A DNA stretch of 64,000 nt from Xanthocytophaga agilis (GTDB lineage: Bacteria > Bacteroidota > Bacteroidia > Cytophagales > 172606-1), in the NCBI RefSeq assembly GCF_030068605.1, contig NZ_JASJOU010000001.1, positions 806,001 to 870,000 on the forward strand, in the 5' to 3' direction. Below the pieces are notes generated by a model that was given only the letters and a program-made list of their open reading frames with translations, searched no databases and was not told the origin of the DNA. Shown one piece after another: positions 9,220 through 17,553 of the stretch. The translations under genes and the position numbers were made by a program. The stretch's first letter is position 1, and every line of letters starts with the position of its first letter.

Positions 9220-9597
9220 TTACTTTATTGCCTTTTGTAAAATGTCTGTGTTTTTAACCAGTGACAAAAAGAATGCGGTACCCGACTGCAACCATTTCCC
9301 GGTAATACCCTCTGACGACATTGTTCCCTCATAAACCATACCCAGATCAGTAATTTCAAACTTTACATTCGGATAGTGAAAGCTCGTAGTTGTTACTAAC
9401 AAACCTGCAGCATTTTGATCAGGACTATCCAATGTGGCTTTGTATCCGTTGGTTGATTTAGTTACATGAAAGACTATTCTTAAGGGTTTACCTTGTATTT
9501 GAAGTACCCCATTCCATTGCCCGGTCAGATCCTGACTATATAGTTTAGTGACGATCAGGAACAATACGATTGCTTGCAGAAGTGTTTTTGTTTTCAT
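9220..9597 (-). CDS. Secreted stand-alone hydrolase-accessory domain protein
   Basis: This 125-aa protein has a signal peptide (about 1-21, ending LYSQ). The mature domain reads DLTGQWNGVLQIQGKPLRIV, then FHV, ATLDSPDQ and GITGKWLQSGT. This is the pattern of the beta-rich N-terminal domain found before the alpha/beta hydrolase domain in many Bacteroidota S9-like or serine hydrolases. Here the hydrolase domain is absent and the protein ends after the accessory domain. It may bind substrate or be a remnant; no broken hydrolase frame follows. Confidence 0.75.
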   Translation of the reverse strand: MKTKTLLQAIVLFLIVTKLYSQDLTGQWNGVLQIQGKPLRIVFHVTKSTNGYKATLDSPDQNAAGLLVTTTSFHYPNVKFEITDLGMVYEGTMSSEGITGKWLQSGTAFFLSLVKNTDILQKAIK

Positions 9598-9708
9598 TGT
9601 TTGTGTTGTTTAAATGGATAGTTGTTAGTATGGAGTAGGATATACAGATGTATTTCTGTTTGTTAGAAGATATGGCTACAGTTGTCCCTATAGGGCATAC
9701 TCTCCCTG

Positions 9709-9728
9709 CCGGATAACTAGTTATCCGG
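9709..9728. repeat. 20-bp perfect palindrome below the sigma-factor operon
   Basis: The 20 bases read identically on both strands and lie 24 bases past the stop of the membrane protein gene at 9752 (minus). A second palindrome of 10 bp lies at 9686-9695. There is no T-run after the hairpin, so it may be a processing or stabilising hairpin as easily as a terminator. Confidence 0.5.
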
Positions 9729-9751
9729 ATCGTCAGTCTTGTATGATCTGT

Positions 9752-10333
9752 CTAATGAGTTTGAATATCAGATGGAGTGTTTGTTTTCAACTGATTCTGC
9801 AACGTTTCCAGTTCGCGTTTGCGGGTTTTGTAGAGAGTATGCTCCCAGCCTGTTGCGTAGTGTACCAGAGCCAGAAATATAAACAATACGACGGCTATCC
9901 AGATAGGCTTGTCACTTTCTAAGAGAGAAAACAACACCAGTATGCCAATTGGTACTATGTTCCATCTTCCCAAAATAGAAATATGTACCTGATAGGTGGC
10001 TACTGAAAGTGCATGCTCCATATCTCCCTGTATAGATCGATCAAACCGCTTGTTGCCCTGAATCCGACGGATACGGCTTATCAGTATATACAAACCACTA
10101 ACCAACATCCAGGCTGCAAGTAGATACAGGGATATACTCGACTTATTGATACTGGCAATAAAGCAGCCACAGCCCAGGTTGACAATAATTAGCAGCAACT
10201 CACTGATCTGAGTAATATGAAACGCCTGCTGTTTTTTTTGCTGAATGCGTTCATATAGCGCCTGCTCGTTGATAGAGTAGAGAGGCTGATTATTTTGTAG
10301 ATTCCAGATAGTCTTCATTTCATTAAAGTCCAT
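9752..10333 (-). CDS. Membrane protein cotranscribed with an ECF sigma factor (candidate anti-sigma)
   Basis: This 193-aa protein has a cytosolic N-terminal stretch (about 1-38) and two pairs of hydrophobic segments (about 42-60, 68-86, 125-140 and 142-158). The tail is charged (EHTLYKTRKRELETLQNQL). Its start overlaps the end of the sigma factor gene by 11 bases, implying translational coupling. That arrangement is typical of sigma/anti-sigma pairs, but I see no HxxxCxxC zinc-binding anti-sigma motif. The anti-sigma role is inference. Confidence 0.7.
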   Translation of the reverse strand: MDFNEMKTIWNLQNNQPLYSINEQALYERIQQKKQQAFHITQISELLLIIVNLGCGCFIASINKSSISLYLLAAWMLVSGLYILISRIRRIQGNKRFDRSIQGDMEHALSVATYQVHISILGRWNIVPIGILVLFSLLESDKPIWIAVVLFIFLALVHYATGWEHTLYKTRKRELETLQNQLKTNTPSDIQTH

Positions 10334-10916
10334 AATCGTTTTTAACTTTTGTGATAAGCTGTTTTTTAATCCGGTTAATTCTGACTCCTACATTGGACTC
10401 AGTTATACCTACAATGCCTGCCATTTCCTTGTAACTAAAATCATCCAGTAGCAGTAAGGCAAGAGAACGGTCAATGGCATCCAATCGGGAGATCTGCTCA
10501 TAAAGCCAGTCCAGCCGGTCATCTGTCTTGGGATTACTTTCCAGCAAAACTGACTCAGATATATTTGTCTGATCCAATGTTTGAGTCTGATTGTGCTTCC
10601 GTTCTTTGCGTACCCATTTAATCGCAATATTCAATGCAATACGATATATCCATGTTGTCACGGCTGATTCTTGACGGAACGCAGGAACAGAATGCCATAC
10701 CTGAATCACAATCTCCTGAAAGAGATCTTCCTGATCCATTATATTAAATGCATAGGCTCTGACAACTTTAAAGATGACTCCTTTGTACTGTTTTAACCAG
10801 ATTTCAAAAATATGCTTGTGTTCCTTTTCCGTCACGGCCGTGATAGTTTTGCTACTGTTTACACAATTAGTACTACTTACAGAAGCGTTTCTTACAAGGA
10901 GTAAAAAAATAATCAT
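10323..10916 (-). CDS. RNA polymerase sigma factor, sigma-70/ECF family
   Basis: This protein is 197 aa from ATG 10916. A GTG at 10835 (giving 170 aa, starting just before TEKEHKHIFEIW) fits the family better, because residues 1-27 look non-conserved. Region 2 contains DQEDLFQEIVIQVW and TWIYRIALNIAI; region 4 contains LDDFSYKEMAGIVGITESNVGVRINRIKKQL. It directs RNA polymerase to envelope or stress promoters. It overlaps the downstream membrane protein gene by 11 bases; target genes are unknown. Confidence 0.88.
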   Translation of the reverse strand: MIIFLLLVRNASVSSTNCVNSSKTITAVTEKEHKHIFEIWLKQYKGVIFKVVRAYAFNIMDQEDLFQEIVIQVWHSVPAFRQESAVTTWIYRIALNIAIKWVRKERKHNQTQTLDQTNISESVLLESNPKTDDRLDWLYEQISRLDAIDRSLALLLLDDFSYKEMAGIVGITESNVGVRINRIKKQLITKVKNDYGL

Positions 10917-11035
10917 ACTGCTTGTAGAAAGAAGCAGGAGTCAACAAATTTTCAGATTTGGGTAATAACTGCTGGGTCTATTTACTGGTAGATTGGAGGG
11001 GGCAAAGCTAACGCTGGTGGAAAGTAGGCAATACT

Positions 11036-11761
11036 CTAGTGAATAAACTGTCTATGATTCTTTGTCCAGTATTTTTTAATAAAATCCCATTTGTCTGAGA
11101 AGGTAGGAATGTGTTTGCTATAAGGTAGAGTTTTGTATAGTATATGGCCTTTGTCTTTGATTTTATAGATCTTTATTTGGCGAGGGCTTTCTTTTGGATT
11201 TTCATATTCGCATCCTCTTCCATCTATAAAGCCTATATCAATTAATTTAAAATCTACTATTTTAGACAGATAACTTTCCCAGTTATAATCGGCACAACCT
11301 GCTCGTGCGTATGAATAGAAATAGGGTGTGTTTTTTATTTGCTGAATGTCTAAATCACAATTTTCCAAAAATCTGTATTTCTTCGTCTTCTCATCGAACA
11401 AATAAGTTTCACACACGTTGGGAACATTTGCGAAGCCAAAAATCCGAATATCTTTATTCCCATCCCCATTGATATCTAATATATCTGCATAGAAATAATC
11501 TTTTCCAAATTTAATCAGAGTATCTCCCTTTAGAGTAGTTAATCCGAAAAAACGATTATTGGGAAATGAATATTTGATAAGTTTTTGACGATTTATGTTT
11601 AAAGTGTCAACTATGATTTCTTCTTTGGGTTCAGCAATAGTATTGGTCAACTGATTTTGTAAAACAGTGCTATCCTGTGGCTTTTCATTTGTGTTTTTAT
11701 CAGAATCTGTGTGACAGGCAATTAAAAATAAAGTGACTAAAATGAGATAACAGTATTTCAT
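11036..11761 (-). CDS. Hypothetical lipoprotein
   Basis: This 241-aa protein has a lipobox LIAC (lipidated C16) followed by a low-complexity N/D/E/K linker. A DINGDGNKDI stretch near residue 99 resembles the Ca2+-binding loop of FG-GAP/EF-like repeats. Several Cys residues (FANVPNVCE, ENCD, ARAGC, GRGCEYE) could form disulfides. No family is recognised. It is probably periplasmic or outer-membrane attached and appears monocistronic. Confidence 0.7.
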   Translation of the reverse strand: MKYCYLILVTLFLIACHTDSDKNTNEKPQDSTVLQNQLTNTIAEPKEEIIVDTLNINRQKLIKYSFPNNRFFGLTTLKGDTLIKFGKDYFYADILDINGDGNKDIRIFGFANVPNVCETYLFDEKTKKYRFLENCDLDIQQIKNTPYFYSYARAGCADYNWESYLSKIVDFKLIDIGFIDGRGCEYENPKESPRQIKIYKIKDKGHILYKTLPYSKHIPTFSDKWDFIKKYWTKNHRQFIH

Positions 11762-12169
11762 GAATCATTGGATAGGTAGGGCAAATATATAATTTACATA
11801 CTACATATTTCTTTACTTCTCTTGAATTCCATGGTATAACCTGATTCTTCTTCTATACTGTTGACTTGAAACAAGAGCCGCAGATAAAATTCTTCCTATA
11901 CTTAGCTTCCTGATGACAATCCTCTATCAATAAGTGTAACTCATGCATTGAGAAGGGTATCCTCTTACATAACACTTTGGTAACATCTTCATTACAATTT
12001 GATATTACAAAGCAACATGCTGATTATTAGTTGTTTGTGTTAATTTGTAGCCTCTTTGTTGCTTTCTGTAATGTCTCTTGTTGCTTTTTTGTTTACGCTC
12101 TACGTGCTGGTTTGGTGAGGCATTGCTGCACTTTTGCAGAGTAATCATTTGTGGCAAACTACCCAAAGT
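11762..12169. other. Gene-free stretch upstream of the phytate locus
   Basis: About 400 AT-rich bases separate the divergent lipoprotein and TonB receptor genes and must hold both promoters. Near-matches to TAnnTTTG occur at 12036-12043 and 12129-12136 (7 of 8 each), neither convincing. No ORF or repeat is seen. Confidence 0.5.
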
Positions 12170-14899
12170 ATGAAAAAAAAATGTACATTCTTTATCCTTC
12201 TGTGGCTGTGTTGGTACGTAGGCGCAGCACAGGGAATTATCAAAGGTAAAGTAATAGATGACCAGAATAATCAGCCATTACCTGGAGCTAGTATCACTGT
12301 GGATGGAACCAATGCCGGTGCTTCAGCTAACCTGTCAGGCGAGTTTGAACTGAACGTATTTACTTCTGGTAAAGTTGACTTGAAAATATCTTATCTGGGG
12401 TATAAGCCTTCTATGGTTTCTGTTGAAGTTGTTTCGGGCAAAGTAACTACTGTCACTATTCCTCTTCGAAATGAGAGTTTTGAAATTCTTGGTGTGACCA
12501 TTACAGGTCAGTTGCAAGGTCAGGCACGTGCCCTGAATCAGCAACGTACTGCAGATAATATTAAAAATGTGGTATCAGCTGATCAGATCGGACGATTTCC
12601 CGACCCTAACGCTGCCGAAGCATTACAACGAGTACCCGGTGTAAATATTGAGCGTGATCAGGGAGAAGGTCGTTATGTGTTGGTACGGGGATTATCGCCA
12701 CAGTTTACCAATATCAGTGTAAACGGAGAGCAAATCCCTTCGCCAGAAGCCGGTGTACGATATGTGGCACTAGACGCGATTCCTTCTGACCAGCTATCAT
12801 CACTGGAAGTCTCCAAGTCATTAACTCCGGATATGGACGGAGATGCCATTGGAGGATCTGTCAATCTGATAACTCGTACGGCCCAGAGTGGAATCACAAC
12901 ACTGAATGGTACACTGGCAGGTGGCTATAATAATCTGATGAAACGTGGCAACTGGCAGGGTTCCTTACAATATGGGCAACGATTAGGCAAAGAGGAAAAG
13001 CTGGGTGTGATGCTCAATATAAGCCATTATACCAACAATCTGGGGTCTGACAACTGGGAACGAGATACCCGTGATAATGTAGCTGAGCCGGAAGAGCATC
13101 GATTAGAATTACGGGATTATGAACTTACCCGTACCCGCTTTGGTTCCAGTGCTACTATTGACTACAAATTCAATCCAAACCATCAGGTATATGTACGTGG
13201 GCTATACAGCCGGTTTACAGACCGTGAATGGCGTCGCCGCTATGTATTTCTGCCAGCAGATGATGAGGTTGAACATATTACCAAAGATCGGTTTGAAGCC
13301 CAGTCCGTGACCAGTATCAATGTTGGCGCCAACCATTTATTTGGAAAGTTTACACTGGATTATGAAGGATCATATTCCTATGCTACACAGGATACTCCTT
13401 TTGACAATGAAGCAGGTTTTATTGCCAGCGATGTTGCCTCTGACATTACTTTCCAGACAGATTACCCTAGATTGTCTTCAGCCCATTACCTGGACAATAC
13501 ACTGTATTCATTTGACAGCTTCGAGACTGGACACACTTTTGCGAAAGACCGGAATATTACCGGAAAGTTCAATCTCGGAATTCCATATCAGTGGGGAGGC
13601 AATGGGGGTTTGATCAAGGTAGGTGGTAAAGTGCGATTTAAAGAGAAGAGTTATGCCATCACACAAAATAAATACGAAGCATTGAGTGATATTCCGGATC
13701 TGTCTTTCTTTGAAGGTGGTTTGTTGGATAAAAACTTTATAGGCAACCGATATCAGTTAAGCCCTAGCGTATCTATTCCTTCTTTTATTCGATACTTTAA
13801 CGCTAATCCACAGAATTTTGAATTGCAGATTGAAGATAAAGCCGCTGATGAAGCACTGGAAAGCTATACTGCAACTGAAGATGTCTATGCTGGATATGCA
13901 ATGGCTCGCCAGCAGTTTCGTAAGTTAATGGTGCTGGGTGGAGTTCGGTATGAACGTACGAATGTAAGCTATCAATCCAGCGATGTTGTATTTGCTCCCA
14001 ATGGTGATTTGCAACAAATACTTCCTGTAAGTGGAAAGAGTAATTATGAGTTCTTTTTACCTCAATTACATTTTAAATACAGTGCTAACGAACTGACAAA
14101 TATCCGCTTAGCGGGAACATTTTCTTATGCTCGTCCTAACTTTGACCAGATCATTCCTGCTCAGGAAGCTAGTCTGGAAGACCTGATTGCAACAGTAGGT
14201 AATGCCGTTTTACAACCTGTCAAGGCATTTAACCTTGACCTCTTAGCTGAACGATACCTGGGTACTATCGGTATTATTTCTGGTGGATTCTTCTACAAAA
14301 AGCTGGATAACTTTATCTATACCCGTCGGTTTACCGGAAGCTATCCGCTCAATTCAGCTACACCAATAGCTACGGATCTATTGATTACTCAGGTACAAAA
14401 CGGTAAGACAGCAGATTTGTTGGGTGTAGAATTGGCTTATCAGCAAAATCTGAATTTCTTATCAGGTGCTTTGTCTGGTTTGGGTGTCTATCTGAACTAT
14501 ACCTATACTCATTCTTCTGCTATTGTACAGCGCAATGAGGCTCCGGAAACTGAAATGCTGAATCTGCCCGGACAGGCTGCCCATGTAGGGAATGTATCTC
14601 TGTCCTATCAATACAAGGGATTCAGTGCCCGTGCTTCCCTGAATTTCAATGGTCGCTACCTGTCTGCTACCGGAGCTACCCCCGCAGACGATATCTACGT
14701 GAAAGACCGCATGCAACTGGATGTGACACTTGGATATACTATTACGAAGCAATGGAGAGTCTTTGCAGAATTCATGAACCTGACCAATCAACCGTTTGAG
14801 ACCTATGCAGGTACTCGTAATTTCACTACCCAACGTGAATTTTATGGATGGTGGACCCGCTTTGGAATCAAATTTAACATACTGGATAAAACAAAGTAA
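12170..14899 (+). CDS. TonB-dependent receptor of the phytase locus
   Basis: This is a 909-aa outer-membrane receptor from ATG 12170; an in-frame TTG at 12134 only adds residues before the signal peptide. A signal peptide (about 1-21) is followed by a carboxypeptidase-regulatory-like domain (IIKGKVIDDQNNQPLPGASI). The plug reads GRFPDPNAAEALQRVPGVNI and RYVLVRGLSPQFTNISVNG, then a 22-strand barrel ends in aromatic residues (FGIKF). The plug resembles the TonB-Xanth-Caul subfamily. It heads a three-gene locus with an acidic lipoprotein and a beta-propeller phytase, so it probably imports phytate or its breakdown products across the outer membrane. That substrate is inferred from context. Confidence 0.9.
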   Translation: MKKKCTFFILLWLCWYVGAAQGIIKGKVIDDQNNQPLPGASITVDGTNAGASANLSGEFELNVFTSGKVDLKISYLGYKPSMVSVEVVSGKVTTVTIPLRNESFEILGVTITGQLQGQARALNQQRTADNIKNVVSADQIGRFPDPNAAEALQRVPGVNIERDQGEGRYVLVRGLSPQFTNISVNGEQIPSPEAGVRYVALDAIPSDQLSSLEVSKSLTPDMDGDAIGGSVNLITRTAQSGITTLNGTLAGGYNNLMKRGNWQGSLQYGQRLGKEEKLGVMLNISHYTNNLGSDNWERDTRDNVAEPEEHRLELRDYELTRTRFGSSATIDYKFNPNHQVYVRGLYSRFTDREWRRRYVFLPADDEVEHITKDRFEAQSVTSINVGANHLFGKFTLDYEGSYSYATQDTPFDNEAGFIASDVASDITFQTDYPRLSSAHYLDNTLYSFDSFETGHTFAKDRNITGKFNLGIPYQWGGNGGLIKVGGKVRFKEKSYAITQNKYEALSDIPDLSFFEGGLLDKNFIGNRYQLSPSVSIPSFIRYFNANPQNFELQIEDKAADEALESYTATEDVYAGYAMARQQFRKLMVLGGVRYERTNVSYQSSDVVFAPNGDLQQILPVSGKSNYEFFLPQLHFKYSANELTNIRLAGTFSYARPNFDQIIPAQEASLEDLIATVGNAVLQPVKAFNLDLLAERYLGTIGIISGGFFYKKLDNFIYTRRFTGSYPLNSATPIATDLLITQVQNGKTADLLGVELAYQQNLNFLSGALSGLGVYLNYTYTHSSAIVQRNEAPETEMLNLPGQAAHVGNVSLSYQYKGFSARASLNFNGRYLSATGATPADDIYVKDRMQLDVTLGYTITKQWRVFAEFMNLTNQPFETYAGTRNFTTQREFYGWWTRFGIKFNILDKTK

Positions 14900-14907
14900 T
14901 CCATTGA

Positions 14908-14954
14908 TGCAGCATTGCCAGTTTGAGTGGTATCCATAAACTGACGATGCTGCA
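14908..14954 (+). promoter_or_regulatory. Imperfect hairpin between receptor and lipoprotein genes
   Basis: Outer arms of 8 bp (14908-14915 with 14947-14954) and inner arms of 6 bp (14919-14924 with 14938-14943) can fold into one hairpin. It has no T-run. It lies in the 92-base gap inside the presumed operon, where it could lower downstream expression or protect the receptor mRNA 3' end. Confidence 0.45.
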
Positions 14955-14991
14955 GACAATAGCCTATCCATAACTATAAACTGACAACTTT

Positions 14992-16038
14992 ATGAATAAA
15001 TATACCCGAGTAGGGTTGGCATTGCTAACCTGCGGGCTGTTGGCTGCCTGTGATAAACGCCACGACGATGTAGTAGAACCGATTTCACTGGAAAAATTTC
15101 CGAAACAAATTGTACTCAGTGATGAGGGCGATGGGGATATAGAAGACGAAGATAAAGTAAGCATTGGTATTGAACTGCTTAAGCAATATGACCCATCCGG
15201 TGAAGAGCTGGGAGGGATTGTGAACCCACTAAAAGAGGCAGTTACTGTGTCGTTTGAAATCAAAGATCTGGAAGGATTTAGTAAGCTGTCGGATTATGTG
15301 AAAGTAGGGAGGGCCTTCTATGAAATAGATGACTGTACAACTTCTGAAGATGAGTCTATAGATTTGAATTTTTCACTAGACCTGGCTACTGGTAAAGGTT
15401 CCGTTGTGTTTCCAGCCGGTGTAGAAAGTATTGAAATCGAACTGGAAACGGATGAAGACTTTTTTGATGACAAGACCCTCAACACAGAAAAACGTGGCTT
15501 TACTTTCGCATTGGCCGGAATAAGTGCTTCTACTGAAAATGTGGTTGTGAATACAGTCAATGAGTTTGCCTACCTGGTATTGGATGATGAAGCTGTTTTT
15601 GGTGAATGGGAAGTTGATGCCAGTGATGCCACTGAGTTTGCAGCCTTCAAAAACCTGTTTGGGTCATTTGATGAGTCCATCGCTAATCTGGAAAGCACAG
15701 ATGTAGACAAGATTGAAATCGAAGTCGGATACGAAGGTTTTCAACTGAAAATAACCCTGAACGAAACCGAACCCGATGAGTGTGATGCATCTGAACTGGT
15801 TAACAAAGAAATTGAACTGGAAGGGGAGTATGGTGGAGATATAGAAGATCTATTTGCGACATTAAACGGTTCGCTGGAATTTTCAGAAGAAATTGAGCAG
15901 GAAGATGGAAAGGTTGTGGAGTTTACACTGGAAGGTGAATATGTCATTGATCCGGTAGATACTGAAAAATTAATACTGACGTTGAAGGGAGAGTATCTGG
16001 ATGACATTCCTGAAACCATACTTCATCTGAAAAAATGA
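14992..16038 (+). CDS. Acidic lipoprotein with Calx-beta-like domain, phytase locus
   Basis: This 348-aa lipoprotein has the lipobox LLAAC (C20). The residues right after the Cys (DKRHDD) are charged and acidic, as in Bacteroidota surface-lipoprotein export signals. A segment with AVTVSFEI, GKGSVVFPAGVESIEIELET and then DEDFFDD with GFTFALAGIS matches the Calx-beta pattern, a Ca2+-binding beta-sandwich. The C-terminal half is a very acidic beta-rich region of D/E-rich repeats. Beta-propeller phytases need Ca2+ and act on Ca-phytate, so a surface Ca/phytate-binding role is plausible but inferred. Confidence 0.75.
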   Translation: MNKYTRVGLALLTCGLLAACDKRHDDVVEPISLEKFPKQIVLSDEGDGDIEDEDKVSIGIELLKQYDPSGEELGGIVNPLKEAVTVSFEIKDLEGFSKLSDYVKVGRAFYEIDDCTTSEDESIDLNFSLDLATGKGSVVFPAGVESIEIELETDEDFFDDKTLNTEKRGFTFALAGISASTENVVVNTVNEFAYLVLDDEAVFGEWEVDASDATEFAAFKNLFGSFDESIANLESTDVDKIEIEVGYEGFQLKITLNETEPDECDASELVNKEIELEGEYGGDIEDLFATLNGSLEFSEEIEQEDGKVVEFTLEGEYVIDPVDTEKLILTLKGEYLDDIPETILHLKK

Positions 16039-16099
16039 TTCCCTGTATTTTTGATCGAAATTAGTTAAGTCATTTGTTTTTGATACTAGATAATAATCC

Positions 16100-17233
16100 A
16101 TGAAATATATTTTCTTACCTGTAGTGCTGTTGTGTATGGCTTGCGGGTCCAACTCAAACCAAACCACAACATCTACCCAACCATCTGCAGATACTATACA
16201 TACCTTTAGTCCAGTGTATGATACTGCAACAGTGATTCAGCCTGTTTATACTACTGATACTACTCTATATGATACAGACGATCCTGCCATTTGGATCAAT
16301 CCAGCTAATGCCAGTGAGAGTTTGGTATTGGGGACTGACAAGAATGAAAACGGAGCGTTATATGTCTATAACCTGAAAGGAAAAATCATCGCTGATAAGG
16401 TAGTAAAAGGCTTGAAACGCCCTAATAATGTGGATATAGAATATGGTGTGATGATAGGGGGGAAGCTCACAGACATTGCTGTGGTGACCGAACGCCTTAC
16501 CCATAAACTACGTGTGTATAGCTTACCATCCATGCAGACTGTAGATGGAGGTGGCTTACCTGTTTTTGAAGGAGAACCAGCTGATAACGAATTTCGGGAT
16601 CTGATGGGAATTTCCTTGTACAAGAATCCTGCTAATGGAAAAATATATGCTATTGTTGGCCGGAAAACAGGCCCATCTAAAGAATACCTGTGGCAGTATC
16701 TGCTGGAAGATAATGGAAAAGGTCAGCTAAAAGCTACTCTGGTGCGTAAGTTTGGTACCTACAGTGGAGCTAAAGAAATTGAGTCTATTGCTGTAGATGA
16801 TGCGTTGGGATATGTATACTATTCAGACGAAACTGTAGGTGTACGCAAGTATTATGCAGACCCGGATAAAGGAAATGACGAACTGGCTTTGTTTGCTACA
16901 ACGGGTTTTAGTGGTGATCATGAAGGTATTTCTATTTATGCGGTAGATGATAAAACAGGCTATATACTGGTGTCAGACCAGCAGGCTGATAAGTTTCATA
17001 TCTTTACTCGTGAAGGCTCCAGCAAGAATCCACATCGGCACCAGTTGCTGAAAGTAGTAAAAGTAGCTTCTCATGAGAGTGATGGCTCGGACATAACTGC
17101 ATTGCCACTGGGTCCGGACTTCCCACATGGCTTGTTTATAGCCATGTCTGACAACCGAACCTTTGGATTATATTCCTGGGATTCCATTGCAGGTAAGGAT
17201 TTAAAAAAAGCTGAATCCGTTAAACATCCATAG
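16100..17233 (+). CDS. Beta-propeller phytase (3-phytase), lipoprotein
   Basis: This 377-aa protein has the lipobox LCMAC (C15) and a Thr/Ser-rich linker. Its propeller begins DTDDPAIWINP, followed by LVLGTDKNENGALYVYNLKG, KGLKRPNNVDIEYG and KEIESIAVDDALGYVYYSDE. It also has the GFSGDHEGISIY and SDGSDITALPLGPDFPHGLF blocks. These are hallmark segments of BPP phytases, which use acidic residues to bind Ca2+ and release phosphate from myo-inositol hexakisphosphate. It is the last gene of the receptor/lipoprotein/phytase locus and probably acts at the cell surface or in the periplasm. Confidence 0.93.
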   Translation: MKYIFLPVVLLCMACGSNSNQTTTSTQPSADTIHTFSPVYDTATVIQPVYTTDTTLYDTDDPAIWINPANASESLVLGTDKNENGALYVYNLKGKIIADKVVKGLKRPNNVDIEYGVMIGGKLTDIAVVTERLTHKLRVYSLPSMQTVDGGGLPVFEGEPADNEFRDLMGISLYKNPANGKIYAIVGRKTGPSKEYLWQYLLEDNGKGQLKATLVRKFGTYSGAKEIESIAVDDALGYVYYSDETVGVRKYYADPDKGNDELALFATTGFSGDHEGISIYAVDDKTGYILVSDQQADKFHIFTREGSSKNPHRHQLLKVVKVASHESDGSDITALPLGPDFPHGLFIAMSDNRTFGLYSWDSIAGKDLKKAESVKHP

Positions 17234-17280
17234 AGGAAGAATATTCCTCTCTACTCCTGAATGGAATGTTCTTCCTTCTA
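17232..17280 (+). terminator. Hairpin immediately after the phytase stop codon
   Basis: Bases 17232-17247 pair with 17264-17280 (16 pairs, with one bulge and one G-U wobble) around a 16-nt loop. The hairpin starts inside the stop codon. No T-run follows, so it may stabilise the mRNA end; the T-tailed terminator for this transcript is at 17433-17463. Confidence 0.5.
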
Positions 17281-17360
17281 TGTGAACGGATTACTCCCTT
17301 CTTATCCTCCAGAACGGAACACTCATACTTAGAAAGCCCTCTATTGTCCTCCTGAAAGGA
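17252..17360. repeat. Three diverged 14-bp direct repeats behind the phytase gene
   Basis: Copies at 17252-17265, 17305-17318 and 17347-17360 share the core CCTssWGAAnGGA (spacing 53 and 42 bases). The third copy, with its flank TTGTCCTCCTGAAAGGA, closely resembles both arms of the inverted repeat at 55958-56072. This suggests a dispersed non-coding repeat family. Confidence 0.5.
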
Positions 17361-17432
17361 TCTTCAAGCCAATGCGGGACACATGTGACAAATATATTTG
17401 TGTTTGGTTTGTGAGTAAATAGCTTCAAGTAC

Positions 17433-17463
17433 AAAAGCCGATTCTGTAAAGGGTCGGCTTTTT
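17433..17463 (+). terminator. Intrinsic terminator of the phytase transcript
   Basis: A 9-bp perfect stem (17433-17441 with 17454-17462) with a GC core is followed by a T-run on the plus strand. Confidence 0.75.
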
Positions 17464-17520
17464 GTATAATACAAGCAACAGTATCTTTGCTTTTTATTTG
17501 CATTATCTGCTCTATCTTTG
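17462..17520 (+). promoter_or_regulatory. Two tandem Bacteroidota promoters for the gene at 17554
   Basis: Exact TATCTTTG elements (consensus TAnnTTTG) lie at 17482-17489 and 17513-17520. The first has a TTG at 17462-17464 with 17-base spacing. For the second, TTG at 17487-17489 gives 23-base spacing. Both fit the TTG/TAnnTTTG promoter layout of this phylum. Confidence 0.5.
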
Positions 17521-17553
17521 CCGAATAATACTTATACCTAATCTGAATTTGCA

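Noticed and set aside
12134-12169. TTG-initiated extension of the TonB receptor
   Set aside because: It adds residues ahead of a normal signal peptide beginning at ATG 12170.
15318-16019. Minus-strand frames opposite the acidic lipoprotein
   Set aside because: They are Ser-rich shadows created by the D/E-rich codons of the real gene.
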